DNA of 64,000 nt from Stentor coeruleus (Eukaryota > Ciliophora > Heterotrichea > Heterotrichida > Stentoridae), in assembly GCA_001970955.1 (NCBI GenBank), contig MPUH01000067.1, positions 58,365-122,364 of the forward strand, read 5' to 3'. Both the position numbers and the translations under genes were made by a program. The notes beneath the pieces were generated by a model that searched no databases, was not told the origin of the DNA, and worked only from the letters and a program-made list of their open reading frames with translations. Shown here one piece after another: positions 48,160-60,300 of this stretch. Each line of letters starts with the position of its first letter. Position 1 is the stretch's first letter.

Positions 48160-51100
48160 ATGATGATTAAGCATTATTTACTAATCCTCCCAATTTTACT
48201 GGAAGTTTATGGCGAGTGTTGTCTAAATTGCATCGATTACAATGGAACATTATGCATCAGTTGCTCTCCTCCATATAGTTTATACAATTTTACATGTGTA
48301 TATCCATGTGGGAAAGGATACTATTCATTAGATGGCTCATGCGTTAGTGATAGCACTTCTTTAACATTAATGAGTACAAGTTTTAGTTCAGAGAAAAATA
48401 ATGCACTAAATACTATAGGAGATTTTCAAACAGAAGACGGATCTTCTTTTATTACTCTTGGCAATTTCTTACCAACAAAGGATCGTGGGTTTTATTCTGA
48501 CCAATATTCAAATTTAATCGGGAAAACTTCTTCAATTCCAAGTACTGATTTCACCTTTAGATTATATTTTCGTCCACTATCTTATGACGGGTATATTTTC
48601 CGAGGTGAAAACATATTCGGGAACAACTTTTTAGAGGTTGAAATGGTATCTGGCTATTTAAAAGCTAAATTACTAATAAAAAGTCAATTCAACAGTAAGG
48701 AATTTATCATAGAATTGACGAATTATTATTCAAACCGATCGAATGGTAAATGGTTTAACGCTCTTATTGATCTATTTAAAAGCTAAATTACTAATAAAAA
48801 GTCAATTCAACAGTAAGGAATTTGTCATAGAATTGACGAATTATTATTCAAACCGATCGAATGGTAAATGGTTTAACGCTCTTATTGAGGCATTACAACA
48901 AGATGAAATTACTGTGAGTAGGCATTACAACAAGATGAAATTACTGTGAGTTTAAAAATCAGTCTTAATGAAGGAACTGAAATATTTACTATAAGCGATA
49001 GTGAGATTTGCATAACTCAAATGAATCGTTGGGTTCTTGGAGATCCTGAAAAGTTATCAACTTTATCTGGTTTCTATTATTACCTCACTGCAACAAATAG
49101 AGCTTCAATGGGAAGATTTGGAGATTTCAGCCCGAGTGTTTGTGATAATAACTATTTCAAAGATAGTATTGGTAATTGTGTTTTTTGTGGGATAGGCTGT
49201 GATCCAAGAGTCACATGCATAGATAACTTAATATGCACACAATGCGTATATGCTCAATGTAGTTCTTGTGATGGCTACGTACCAAACAACTGCTACAATT
49301 GTACTAATGGAGTTTCAATACCTAATTGCTGTGGATTTCTTTGTAGAGATTGCAAAACAATAGATACATGCACTTCTTGCTCTGCAGGAACGTATATGTA
49401 TAATGAAGTTTGTCTAAATTACATACCATATGGTGGGATTATACCTTTAACGATCCCAGCTCTTGAAGTAAATTTCAATCAAGCATTTACCGGAAGTTAT
49501 GGCATCTTACGTACTGGCGCATATTCAAATTTATATCATTTTTTCAACTCCCCTGAAAATTGTGACCCTATTCCAAGCAAAGGTCGAGGTTTGTATTTTA
49601 ACGGGACATCTTATTTAAAATCTTCATCAAGTTTTTATTTACCTCATATTTTCTCTATATCTTGTCTTGTAAAGCCAGGACAAAATGCTAGTTCAAACAT
49701 GATTTATGCAAGTAGTTCATTTATAGCTCAAGATTCATATTCTTTATTTTCAGTAATGCTTCAAATCGATAATGGTACATATATTAGTTATAATTCAAGT
49801 CAAATACTATTATCTACTGGTTGGAAATTTATGTCATATAGTGTTTTTTATACTTACCCAGATACAACTATAATCGCTTATGAAAATAATATTGAGATTA
49901 ATAGAATTACAGCTTTGGGTGTGCTGAGAGCTTCTACTGGGTCTTTATATATTGGTAAGTCTACATCATCATTAACACCATTAAATGTAGCTTTTGTGGG
50001 TTTTATTTATAATATTTATTACTGGAACTATCCTATAACAGATTTTACTGAACAGGCAGGGTTTATTGTATGCTTAACTGCAGATGAATCTGGATGTTTA
50101 TATGATATAGAATTTAATGAATTTTTTAATAGCACAGGAGTATATAATTGCTTAAGTGAGTGTAAGTTTGGATGTATCCAAGATATCAATTGCAATATAT
50201 GTTTTGACCCTTTATGTAGTATCTGTCCATTCTTCGACAATTCTTGCACTCAATGTGTTGAAAATGCAAATCACCTCTCAGGCCAATGCGAATGTAATTT
50301 GAATACATTGCATTTATACTCATCATGTCCTTTTTGTCATGAATCATGTGCTCAATGTATATCACTTTACAAAAACGGTTGTACAGATTGTTATAATACC
50401 AGTCACTATTTAGTAAATGGAATATGTATGTCTCAATGTCCAACTGGATATATACCACAAGAATCCAACTGTATTGAAATTACTTCCGAAATCTTAAGTT
50501 TGAAATTACATGATAAAAACACCTTCTCCACAACAGGAGGATTTTCAATTGGGAATAGTATTTCAAACTCAAATGACCCAAACGATCCATTTCCATATCC
50601 AAGCCGAGGATATTATTTTACTCAAAATAATTATATTTTTAATACACAAATTATGATGTTCGCAGAATTTTCTATTGGATTATGGGCGAAAATATACTCT
50701 CCAGGAGTGCTTTTTGCTTATGGGCAGTCTATGTTTTTTGATTCTGATGATAATTTTGTTTATATGAAGATAATTTTAGATAATGGGAATATAACTACTC
50801 TATCATGTTCTTATAACACTTCATGGACGTATTTTTATATTGAAAATAATGTTTTAAACAATGGGACATCAGAAATAAGTATATATTCTAATAATATACT
50901 TATGGAATTATATATAAATGATGATATTCAAACCTGGAGTAATGGAACTTTAGAGTTTATTATAGGGTCTAAGAAAATGAATGGATTTAATGGATTTATA
51001 TGGAGTCTTGATATACATAGTCAAATTGATAAACTTTATAGTTTTTATACAACTTTTGGATGTTTAGGAAACTGCTCAGCCTGTTCTGATATTCAAATCT

Positions 51101-54100
51101 GCCCTTCGGATTGTGATTTTGGATACCCACCTGATGATTGTACTACACCTTGTGAAAGTGGATGTATAACATGTTTAACATCAACAAATTGTACTTTATG
51201 CTACCCATCAACAACATTAGACAATGGATTTTGCACATGTCCTGATAGATATTTTTGGAATTCATTAGTAAATTCTTGTTATACAAATTGTTTTGAAACT
51301 TGTAAAACTTGTGACAATTTGAAATTTGAAGGATGTACGAGTTGCAAAGATTCATTTAGTATGTATGCAAATATCTGTATCATATGTGGTTTAGGGTTTA
51401 GATCTGAAAATTCAATATGTTTATTAGAGAAATCATATATTTTCGATTTAGTTTTAGACTCAGTTTCAGGTGTACTTATTGACACAGCATCAGGTTTTGA
51501 AGGGATTACAGGAAACTCAAAATCTTTTTACCCTGACTATGATAATAACGATCCAGCATACATATACAATAATAGAGGTTATTATTTTGATGGTGTTTCA
51601 TCATATATAATCTTTAAAGATATTCCAATATTATTTTCCCCCGAATTCACTTTTGGATGTTGGTTTATGTCTGATACCTACTCAGGAACTTTATTCTCAA
51701 AACAAAACCCAACAGATTTCTCTGAATTTTTCACAGTTTTTTTCCAAAACTCGACATTATCCTTATCTTTAAACCTAATCCCATTTGGCCTTGTAACTAT
51801 AAATTTATTTGCAACATCAGCATTAAATGAATGGAATTACATAAGCATTACTAATACTCAACTTGGAAAATCTGATTTTTCAATATCAACTTCACTTAAT
51901 TTTCATCAAATCCTATATAAAACCACTTTAACCAAAGCTTATAATTCAGATATTCCTAATACAATTATAACATTAGGGGCAATAGCATATCCAAAATCTT
52001 ATATGAATTTTTATAAAGGGTTTATATGGCGTATGACTATTGCAACTGTGATTAAAAGTAAAGATATTATATTTATATGTGAAGATGATTGTCTATCATG
52101 TGATATATCTAGAAAATGTCTTCCTAATTGTAACATAAGTAGTTATTGGTTAGGAGGTAAATATAACAATTGTACTTTATGTAATGAAACATGCAATAAA
52201 GGATGTAGGGATTTTAGAGATTCTTGTAGTTTATGTGATGATTTATTATGTGAAAAATGTACAAATATTAGCATATGCGAAAAATGTGTTGAAAATGCTG
52301 AATTAAATTCTTCTAAGAAATGTAATTGTTATTCTAATCATACTACAGAATATAATTATTGTCATTTTTGCTATAAAGGTTATGTTAAAGATAATATTTG
52401 TATACCTTGTAATAATCATTGTCTTTCTTGTGATTCTTTAACATGTTTATTGTGTAGTGAACATAGTAGCTTAAAAGGGTCGGATTGTATTTGTGACCTT
52501 GGTTATGCAGGGGAAGAAAATTGTATTTTAGTTCCTTTTAATGTTACATGCTCAGCCTCAGAGCTACAAATTGTGTATTTAGACTTTTCTGATAAACTAA
52601 GGGGAAAATTGATAAAAGATGATGTTAAAGTTATGGTTGATGATAAAAATGTAGATTTTTCAATGTCTAAATACACTGAGACCCGATATGCTTTAGCTTT
52701 GAAATTGGATTTTAATGTTGAAAAAGGTACTGAAGGGGTGGTTTATATATTACGAGGAATTGTGTCTGTAAAAAATGGGTATATAAGTAATTCAACATTA
52801 AAAATCACCCTTAATGAATTTAAATACAAAATAGAAAACCCTTTGCGTGAAATTTATAAAAGTATCGCAAACACGGTTTCTGAAGCGAGTACTTATATGA
52901 CATCATCAGCAACTATAATGAACCCAACTCCAGCATCATTATGGTCTTTTATAAATACAATCCAAATGCTTATTTTTATTTATCTTGCTGAAATCCCATT
53001 TGATAATCGTATTAGTGGCTTTTTATTAGGTCTAAGAAAATACCAACTTTTCCCTAATTTCTTTGAATATATGGGTGTAGCATATGGGGCTCCAAACAAT
53101 TTAAACCATGCAACACAATTAGGTTTTAAATCAAATTCAGTCCTTATGAACATAGGCAAATGGATTTCTTGTTTTTGGTTTTTTATCCTTATCTATTTTT
53201 TTATGAAAAGCTTGTATAGACTATTAGAAAAAACGAAATATAAAAAATCGTTTGTATCAAAAATGTTATTAGAAAAAATCAAAGGATATCATTATGGGTT
53301 TTTTCTAAGATTTTGGATTCAAGCTTATATAGAAGTTTATGTTGCTTGTATTATAGCTTGTTTATCAAGTGATTTAAATCAAGTTGGTGAAGCTTTGAAT
53401 TTTTATTTAGCATTGCTACTTGGAGTATTTTTTATGTAGATTATTGTAATTATCACACCTTTTATATGTTTTTACTTGGGTTTAAAAAAAAAAAATCAAG
53501 TTAAAGATGAGGTGGGTACTGAAATGCAAGTTTGGTCTTCTTTATTTTATGAATTTAAAAATGACTCTGGAGCTGCTTCTTCACAGTTTTATACTATGTT
53601 TTTTTTAAGACGTGTTTTATTTATTACGATTTTACTTGTGCTAAAAAGTTTACCTATTGTTCAAATTTGTCTTTGTGAAATTTTGATGGTTAGTGTAAGG
53701 GTTATGTAGATGTTTTTTTTTATTTTACTGAAAAAACCTTTTAATGAAAATGCTTTGAATATTGCGAATTGTGTGACCGAGCTAGGCCTTGCGGTTATTA
53801 TTCCACTTGTAGGGATGTTTTTATTTGACTTAAAAGAATATACTAAAAGCAGCGTAGATTTTATTCTTATTGTTATCGTCAATATAGTTGTATCTTCACA
53901 GCTTCTAGCTTCTATTTACATTTGCGGCAAAGCACTGTTTATGAAATTCAATAACTGGAAACATAATAAAATTAATATAGAAAACACCGCAAAAGAAGCG
54001 AAAATCTTTATACAAAACCAAGAAGAAATAAAAGATGCATTAACAGTAGATAGGTATATAAAAAAAGCAAAGACTAAAATTAATGTAACACCAATCGAAT

Positions 54101-54210
54101 CGTGTGAAAATAGTATTTCTGGGGACAAACTATGTAATACCCCGAAAAATAGCATCCAAATTCAAGAAAGCTTAAAAACAACTAGTTTGAAAAAAAAAGT
54201 ATCACTATAA
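48160..54210 (+). CDS. Large Cys-rich/LamG-like multi-pass membrane receptor; two introns and a 150-nt duplication
   Basis: Signal peptide (MMIKHYLLILPILLEVYG), then furin-like Cys-rich repeats (many CxxC, CxxCxxxxC units) alternating with at least four concanavalin/LamG-type modules, each beginning with an RG-Y/F-Y/F segment (RGFYSDQYSN, RGLYFNGTSY, RGYYFTQNNY, RGYYFDGVSS). The C-terminal ~400 residues carry seven or eight membrane helices and a basic cytoplasmic tail. The written frame is broken near 48770-48950 by two adjacent duplications (118 and 32 nt, together 150), and by two 15-nt introns (53425-53439, 53695-53709). With these removed the frame is open for ~1956 codons. Probably a surface receptor or adhesion protein of a ciliate-expanded type. 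Confidence 0.85.
48654..48888. repeat. 117-bp duplication at offset 118 inside the receptor gene
   Basis: Bases 48654-48770 and 48772-48888 are the same sequence except for one substitution (TTATCAT/TTGTCAT). Copy one ends in a frame that stops at 48786. Omitting 118 nt is one of two steps needed to restore the frame. Confidence 0.9.
48888..48951. repeat. 32-bp tandem duplication inside the receptor gene
   Basis: Bases 48888-48919 and 48920-48951 are the same 32-nt unit. Together with the preceding 118-nt duplication it adds 150 nt, a multiple of three, but the intermediate frames contain stops. Confidence 0.9.
53425..53439 (+). other. 15-nt spliceosomal intron
   Basis: GTATTTTTTATGTAG. It carries the in-frame TAG. 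The spliced junction is LLG|IIVIITPF, continuing a membrane helix. Confidence 0.95.
53695..53709 (+). other. 15-nt spliceosomal intron
   Basis: GTAAGGGTTATGTAG. Splicing joins LMVS|MFFFILLKKP and keeps the multi-helix region open to the stop at 54210. Confidence 0.95.
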
Positions 54211-54480
54211 AAGATAATATTCATCATAAAAGTAAATAATAAGTATTATGATATTGCTTTTTATATTATAATACAATACATTTATATGTTATTTATATAC
54301 AAATTAAAAGAAAAGTTTATAGGTTTCTTAATATATTATTAACTTTTCAGCTATATTAGTAAAACCCAAGTCCAACCAAAGAATAAAAATTAAAGAATAA
54401 AAAGCTCATTAAATTAGAAAATTTGCAAACATAATTTTTAACTATTATCTATCTGCTAAATCTTGTGTAAAATGCATTAA

Positions 54481-55308
54481 CTATGATTCATCTTCCATAC
54501 TTATACACACATCTTGTTTCAAATAAGTCTTAAATACCTCATCTTTAACTGCTTCATTAAGCCCATAAACAACAGCATTCATAAACCCAATACATGTATA
54601 AAATCCTATACTCGCAGCATAAAGCCATATTGGTGGGTCTATAAAAACCTCAAATATCCTATAAACAGTCAAAGGTAAAAACCCTACAATCATAACAATA
54701 GGGTACATTTTAAGTTTACTTATAACCCTATTACTTGATATAGTCATTTCTGTTATAAGTAATGATTCTCTTTGTACTGTTCTAATAATTTTTATATATA
54801 TAATTGTAATTAGGGCTATTACTGTCCATGCTGGGATAAAGAAAAACACAAATCTAAAAAGATTCCCTAATTCATGTTCTTTAATCCAACAATTACCACC
54901 TACATAGCCAAAGCTAGAAAATGATACAGGGATTATAATGCTTATAGAAGATATAAGTAAAGTAAGAAGAAGATAAAGTTTTTCATTTCTGACAAAGTTT
55001 GATTGAATTTCACATATTTGAAAGTACAAAATCAAACATATGAAACCAGTCCAAAGGATGTTGCAAAGGCCAAAAAACTGGTTTAGCATTGATTGATATA
55101 AGCACATTTTTGGGTCTATCTTATAGCTGGGGATTAATTGGGATGAGCTTTCAAAAAAATTAAAAAGACTAAGATAGACTACAAGTCTAAAAGCAAAGCA
55201 TTGGAGATTTGGGTATTTGACATATATAATCAGGATGAATAAACTACCCATTACACTGAAAATTGATGCCACTGCTATGATGAGATAAACAGCGTAAAAG
55301 CTGTCCAT
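54481..55308 (-). CDS. Seven-helix receptor, cAMP-receptor/GPR157-like
   Basis: 275 residues with seven hydrophobic helices and short loops, ending in a charged tail (KDEVFKTYLKQDVCISMEDES). GGNCWI in the second extracellular loop and the helix VI-VII region (PLTVYRIFEVF; GFMNAVVYGLNEAVKDE) are typical of the Dictyostelium cAMP-receptor-like (class E) and GPR157 group. Such receptors signal through G proteins. No N-terminal domain is present. The ligand is unknown. It is convergent with the large receptor gene at 270 nt, though any link is speculative. Confidence 0.82.
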   Translation of the reverse strand: MDSFYAVYLIIAVASIFSVMGSLFILIIYVKYPNLQCFAFRLVVYLSLFNFFESSSQLIPSYKIDPKMCLYQSMLNQFFGLCNILWTGFICLILYFQICEIQSNFVRNEKLYLLLTLLISSISIIIPVSFSSFGYVGGNCWIKEHELGNLFRFVFFFIPAWTVIALITIIYIKIIRTVQRESLLITEMTISSNRVISKLKMYPIVMIVGFLPLTVYRIFEVFIDPPIWLYAASIGFYTCIGFMNAVVYGLNEAVKDEVFKTYLKQDVCISMEDES

Positions 55309-56115
55309 TATTTATTGTATGAAATTTTATAAAGAGAAAAGACTTTGTTAAGGGTGTTTGTATAGATTGTTGGATTATGGAAAAGTGTTGTTTGAGATTT
55401 TATTGTTTTTAAGGCTGTTTGTGTTGTATTTGTCATAAAATTTATAGTATTTTACATAGATTTTTTAGTTTTGGGTAGACTTTATGGTAATTTTTTATGA
55501 GTAAGGTTTTAATGATTTGTGAGATATGTAAGATTTTTAGGTTGTTGGGGTAGATTATGAGGATTTTTAGCTTTTGTCTAGAGGATTGTGGGGTATGCAA
55601 GAGTTTATAATAATTTGTATGTTATTATTGGAGATTTTTAAGATTATTAGGTTAGTGTAATCAAATGATTAGATTATAGTTTTACTTTTATACATTCAAA
55701 TCATTGGGTGATTTGTGTTAGATGTCTTATCTTATAATAAAATTATCATGAAAACTTATATGTTGATATCTGATTTTCTAATTATTATAGTATGCTGATA
55801 TATAATTCAACCATAAATCAGCACTTATTTTAATAACAATAATATTTTTGATCTTATATATTCCAAAAATAAGACAGACAATAAAACTCTAAACCCTATT
55901 ATACTTTAGTATAAAAAGCATAAAGGGTCATAATATATATGTAAAAATATCTTAACACTTACAAAAAAACTTATAAAATAATAAATTTATCATAAAATCC
56001 AAATCTACCCTTCAAAACCTTATTTCAAAATCACTCATAAAATCTTATATGAAAAACCTAAATCCTAAACAAATCTTTATATAAGTTGATATTTATTTAA
56101 CTCCTACATTTAAAA
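55309..56115. other. Divergent intergenic spacer
   Basis: G/T-rich to about 55700 (5' flank of the minus-strand receptor), then A/C-rich (5' flank of the next plus-strand gene). No gene seen. Confidence 0.7.
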
Positions 56116-56748
56116 ATGAAACAAAGTTGCTCTCTCAGCAAACTTCCTCAAAGCAAATGTCAAGAAGCATCCAACGACACTCATTACTACAGTAAATCCT
56201 CAGAGAAAAACAAAAAATCCTTTGCTTTCTCAGAAAAAAGTAATAATCTTAACGAGCGATGCGATAAAAAAAGCGAAATTAATGCTTCAAGGTTGTTGCA
56301 AAAACAAAGAACTTCCTCATCAATATTCTCAGAATGGGACTATAGTTTCCATCCTGAAATCAATTCAAAATCTCGTAAAATAAGTGGAGGAAGACTAAAA
56401 AACACTATATATGAAAAACTATACAAACAAGGGATGACTATAAAAAGATGTAAATCTTTTAAAACCAGAGGGAATAAAGGGAATAATTTTCAAAAACTAA
56501 ATGCTGACCATGATAGAATTTATAAAAGTGGGTTGATTTATAAAGCAGAAAGTAGGAAAAAAAATTTATTGTTAAGAAGAAATCAGTCGATATCTGAAGG
56601 GAAAGAGCTGAAATTCTCCCCAAATACATGCAAGTTTAATTTTGCAGTACCGAGGAAGCAAAAGAAAATTGAGGATTTGCTTATTTTAAGTGAGATACAA
56701 AAGAGAGCATCTAGGTTTAAACTTGTTAGAAAATTTCAATATAAGTAG
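56116..56748 (+). CDS. Basic hypothetical protein
   Basis: 210 residues, very rich in Lys, Arg and Ser. No domain or membrane segment is recognised. Features are short basic patches (KKSFAFSEKSNN; RRNQSISEGKELKF) and a weak helical end (KIEDLLILSEIQKRASRFKLVRKF). It may bind RNA, membranes or microtubules. The clean ATG, distinct composition and plus-strand flanks support a real gene, but the function is unknown. Confidence 0.55.
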   Translation: MKQSCSLSKLPQSKCQEASNDTHYYSKSSEKNKKSFAFSEKSNNLNERCDKKSEINASRLLQKQRTSSSIFSEWDYSFHPEINSKSRKISGGRLKNTIYEKLYKQGMTIKRCKSFKTRGNKGNNFQKLNADHDRIYKSGLIYKAESRKKNLLLRRNQSISEGKELKFSPNTCKFNFAVPRKQKKIEDLLILSEIQKRASRFKLVRKFQYK

Positions 56749-57371
56749 TTGATTTTGTAAAATTAAGGATTGGGATAGAATTTAAAGATAAAAGTTTAAT
56801 GGTTGTTTATAATGTGGGGTTAAATTATTATATGTTAAATTTTTTTTTTTTAGGGAAAATGCTATGGTTTTTGAGGGTTATGGAATGTTGTTATAGGGAG
56901 TGGTGCTTATAAAATGAAAATGCTGATTTGGATTGGATTGGGATTTTTATGCCTTGTGGAAATTTTTAAGCAAATAAATGATTTAAGCATAGTTGCTAGA
57001 TAAAATTGTATGATGAAATGTTTTGTTTTGCAAATGATTTTTATCACTTACAATTTGTGTTTATGATTGTAATAGTTTTGATTCTGATTTATTGGAAAAA
57101 TAATAAAAAGCATTTTTTCATATAATAGAGCAGTAATTAGTATTGAAGATGAAATATTATAATGATTTAAGTAAATTTACTAATAGTATTAATGCGAAAA
57201 TAATTTTTTTTAAAGGTTATATACACCACTGTATCGCAAAAAAAACTTTAAATATTTTTGCTCAATCAAGTAGATTTATTCAAAATTTAGAAATTATAAT
57301 ACGGAAATAACAAATAGATTTGCTTACTCTCCTAGCAGTTCTCTAAATGGATAGCTTAGTCATATAAAAAT
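56749..57371. other. Intergenic spacer
   Basis: G/T-rich left part (3' flank of the basic protein gene), AT-rich right part. A minimal frame starting at 57348 (MDSLVI) is too short to consider. No RNA gene is seen. Confidence 0.65.
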
Positions 57372-60300
57372 ATGAGAATAGACCCAGAAAAACTACATCA
57401 AAAAAATGAGACGCATTGGGATATCATAAAAACTGGCACCCGTTTAGACAAAATCCCTTTGCCTTACGACTTTGATGAAACTACCAATCACGAAAGATCA
57501 ATTGCATTAAATAACTTCAATCAATCAACTACTATCAATAGCATCATGAGAGAAGTTATGAACTTTTTTAAAATAAATTCATCACTCTCAGTAAAAACTC
57601 CTCTAAACAACTCATGCTTTGCATTATCTAAAGATTACCTGAGAATTTACTTCATCAGTATCCCAGCAGATCAAACCTCAAGACTTGGTTTAATAAGTTT
57701 AGTATCAGAAGAAGTTTTAATTGATGAGGAACTATATGAAAAACCTCTACACACACTAGCTTTATCTCCTGATGAAAAGTACATCTATGCAGCAGGTCAT
57801 TATGCAAACATCATAAAGTTTGATTCATCAACTCTTGATATAATTACTGAGTTATCAGAACATTCTCGCTTTATAAACAAAATCTTAATAAACAATCCTG
57901 GAAATTATCTTTTTTCAGCAAGTGATGACCATAGAGTTATTATGTGGCATATAGCCTCTGATCAAATTACTAATGCAACATTATTCAATACTGGAGGATC
58001 TTGTACAACTATGGACTTATCTTCTGATTCAAAACATTTATGTGTTTCTAGTAATGATATGTCGATTTATGTTTATGAAATTAGTTATGATCCAGATCAA
58101 ACTGGAAAAGTTATTCATAGATTACCTTGCAACCCTCCTGCTACAGCTGTGAAAATATCCCCAAATAAATCATTTTTAGCAATTGGAAATAAAGATGGGA
58201 AAATCTTTTTATATAGGTTTGATTCTGGAGAATTTGATTATAAATTCAAACATGGTTCGAAAATATTATCTATTGATATTAATAAAACAGAAGATGTTTT
58301 GATTTCTGCTGGAGAAGATTCTAATGTGAAGATTTGGGATATGCATGGAGAATATGATTCGATTATTTTTGAAAAACATAAAAAAGCGGTTAAAGGGGCT
58401 GTTTTTATGAAGGATCAAGAAAAAGTTTGTAGTTTCGATGATGATAAAGCTTTTTTTGTATGGAAACTGCCGAGTTTTGAAGTGAAGAAAAAACTTTATA
58501 CAAAAAATGTTAGGGTGTTGTTTTTATGGTATTCAAAAAGCAAACATGTTTTAGAAGGGATTTGTGAGTATAATGATGCATATTCAATATTATCTTGGGA
58601 TGATGATGGGAATATTTTTAAAGTTGCTGATATTGAAGAAATGATACCAAAAACTTTTCATAAAATTGAAGGGTTTAAAGAAGTTGTTGTTGCAGGAAAG
58701 GCTAAAGCTGATAATGAAAATAAAGGTTATAATTCAAAAGTTAGCTTTTTTGATACTTATGAAAGAAAATGTGTTAGAAGCTTTCCTGTAGGTGGGGGAA
58801 TTGGGTCTATTATTGTATCTCGTGATTGTAAATATTGTTTCCTTGGGCAGTTTTTCAAAGTTGTTGTCTATCTTTATTCAGATTTTTCTGTTTTCAGAGA
58901 AATTTTTGCTATTCATGGGATGGTTCAAGCAATGGCACTTGACAATTCAACAAGTCAACTTTATGTATTTGGGAATGATGAAGTGCTTCAAAAAATTAGC
59001 ATTAAACTAGATGATGATGATGAATTTTATAAAGTTGTGGATTGGAAGTCTTATAAAAAAGTTGTAGAAGAAGTGGATATTAAAATTACAGAAGTTAAAA
59101 GGAAAAGAAAAGAAGTAAATCCTGAAGATGATGATAATGATGAATGGGAAAATGATTATGAAACAACAACAGAATCATGTTTTATTGAATTTTCAGGAGA
59201 TCAAAATTATATATATTTTAGTTACAAGGAAAATTTTGAAGTGATTCAAAGTAAGAGTTTTTCCTTGATATTGTCTTTGCCGATTAAATATAAACAAGTC
59301 ATAACAAATTTAAACTATACATTATTTCTTATAAGAGAAAATGGTATAGACATATACGGTAGTCGTAGTTTTCAGCACTTTTCATCAGTAGAAAAAACTT
59401 TTTCAATCCAATACGCTATTCTCAGTAGTGACTATCAAAGTATTTTTTTCTTAACAGATGATGGGCTTATAAAAATGCATAACCAACTACAAAACAAAAC
59501 CATAACTTTATTAGGAGATATTAATCGTATAGGTAGATACCAACTACATATAGAAAATCTTATGAATGGTATTGAAGAATCTGTGTTCTTTGATTATCAA
59601 TACTTAATAGAACCTGTTCATATTAACCTTTTACATATCTATGCTTATTTAAATCGTAGCGACTTATTAAAAGAAGCTATGGAAGGTACTGATACTCATA
59701 CCCCAATAGGATTTTTTAATTCTCGTGATGGTATTTCACCACTTTCAATATCTTTAAAAATGAATTTCTCAGAATGTACTCATTCTATTATATCATGTTT
59801 AAGAAAAAGAATAAAAAATGATTATTCATTAGCAAGTGCACCAAAACTGTTGTTTCAATTTGTAGAAGAAAATTTGATAGATCTGAATAGAATGGGATAT
59901 AAATCATTACATAAATTTTATAATGATGTATTGGTTATTGATAGATCATTACATTTACCTAATTTTTGTCATGCAGAGTTAGAATTACCTATTGTTGTTA
60001 AGTCAAATATGATATTTCCTTCAGTAAAAGAGTTTGGTATTAGTGAAGAGACTCCTGATGATGGAAATTCTATTATTTTTAGAAAGAGTTTGTTGAGGAT
60101 GTATACCGAAATAGGCTCTAGTAAAAGTATTGAGTTTATTGAAAGCTTAGAGAATTGTAAGAATGAAAAAATCTTTGAGGCGAGTATTATAAGGTTGATA
60201 CTTAGTGAAAAATGGAAGTTTGTTAGATTTTTTATTTGGATACAAGCAGGGGTTTATGTTCTTTATTTGATATTTTTGAGCTTGTTTAATGTATATGCAC

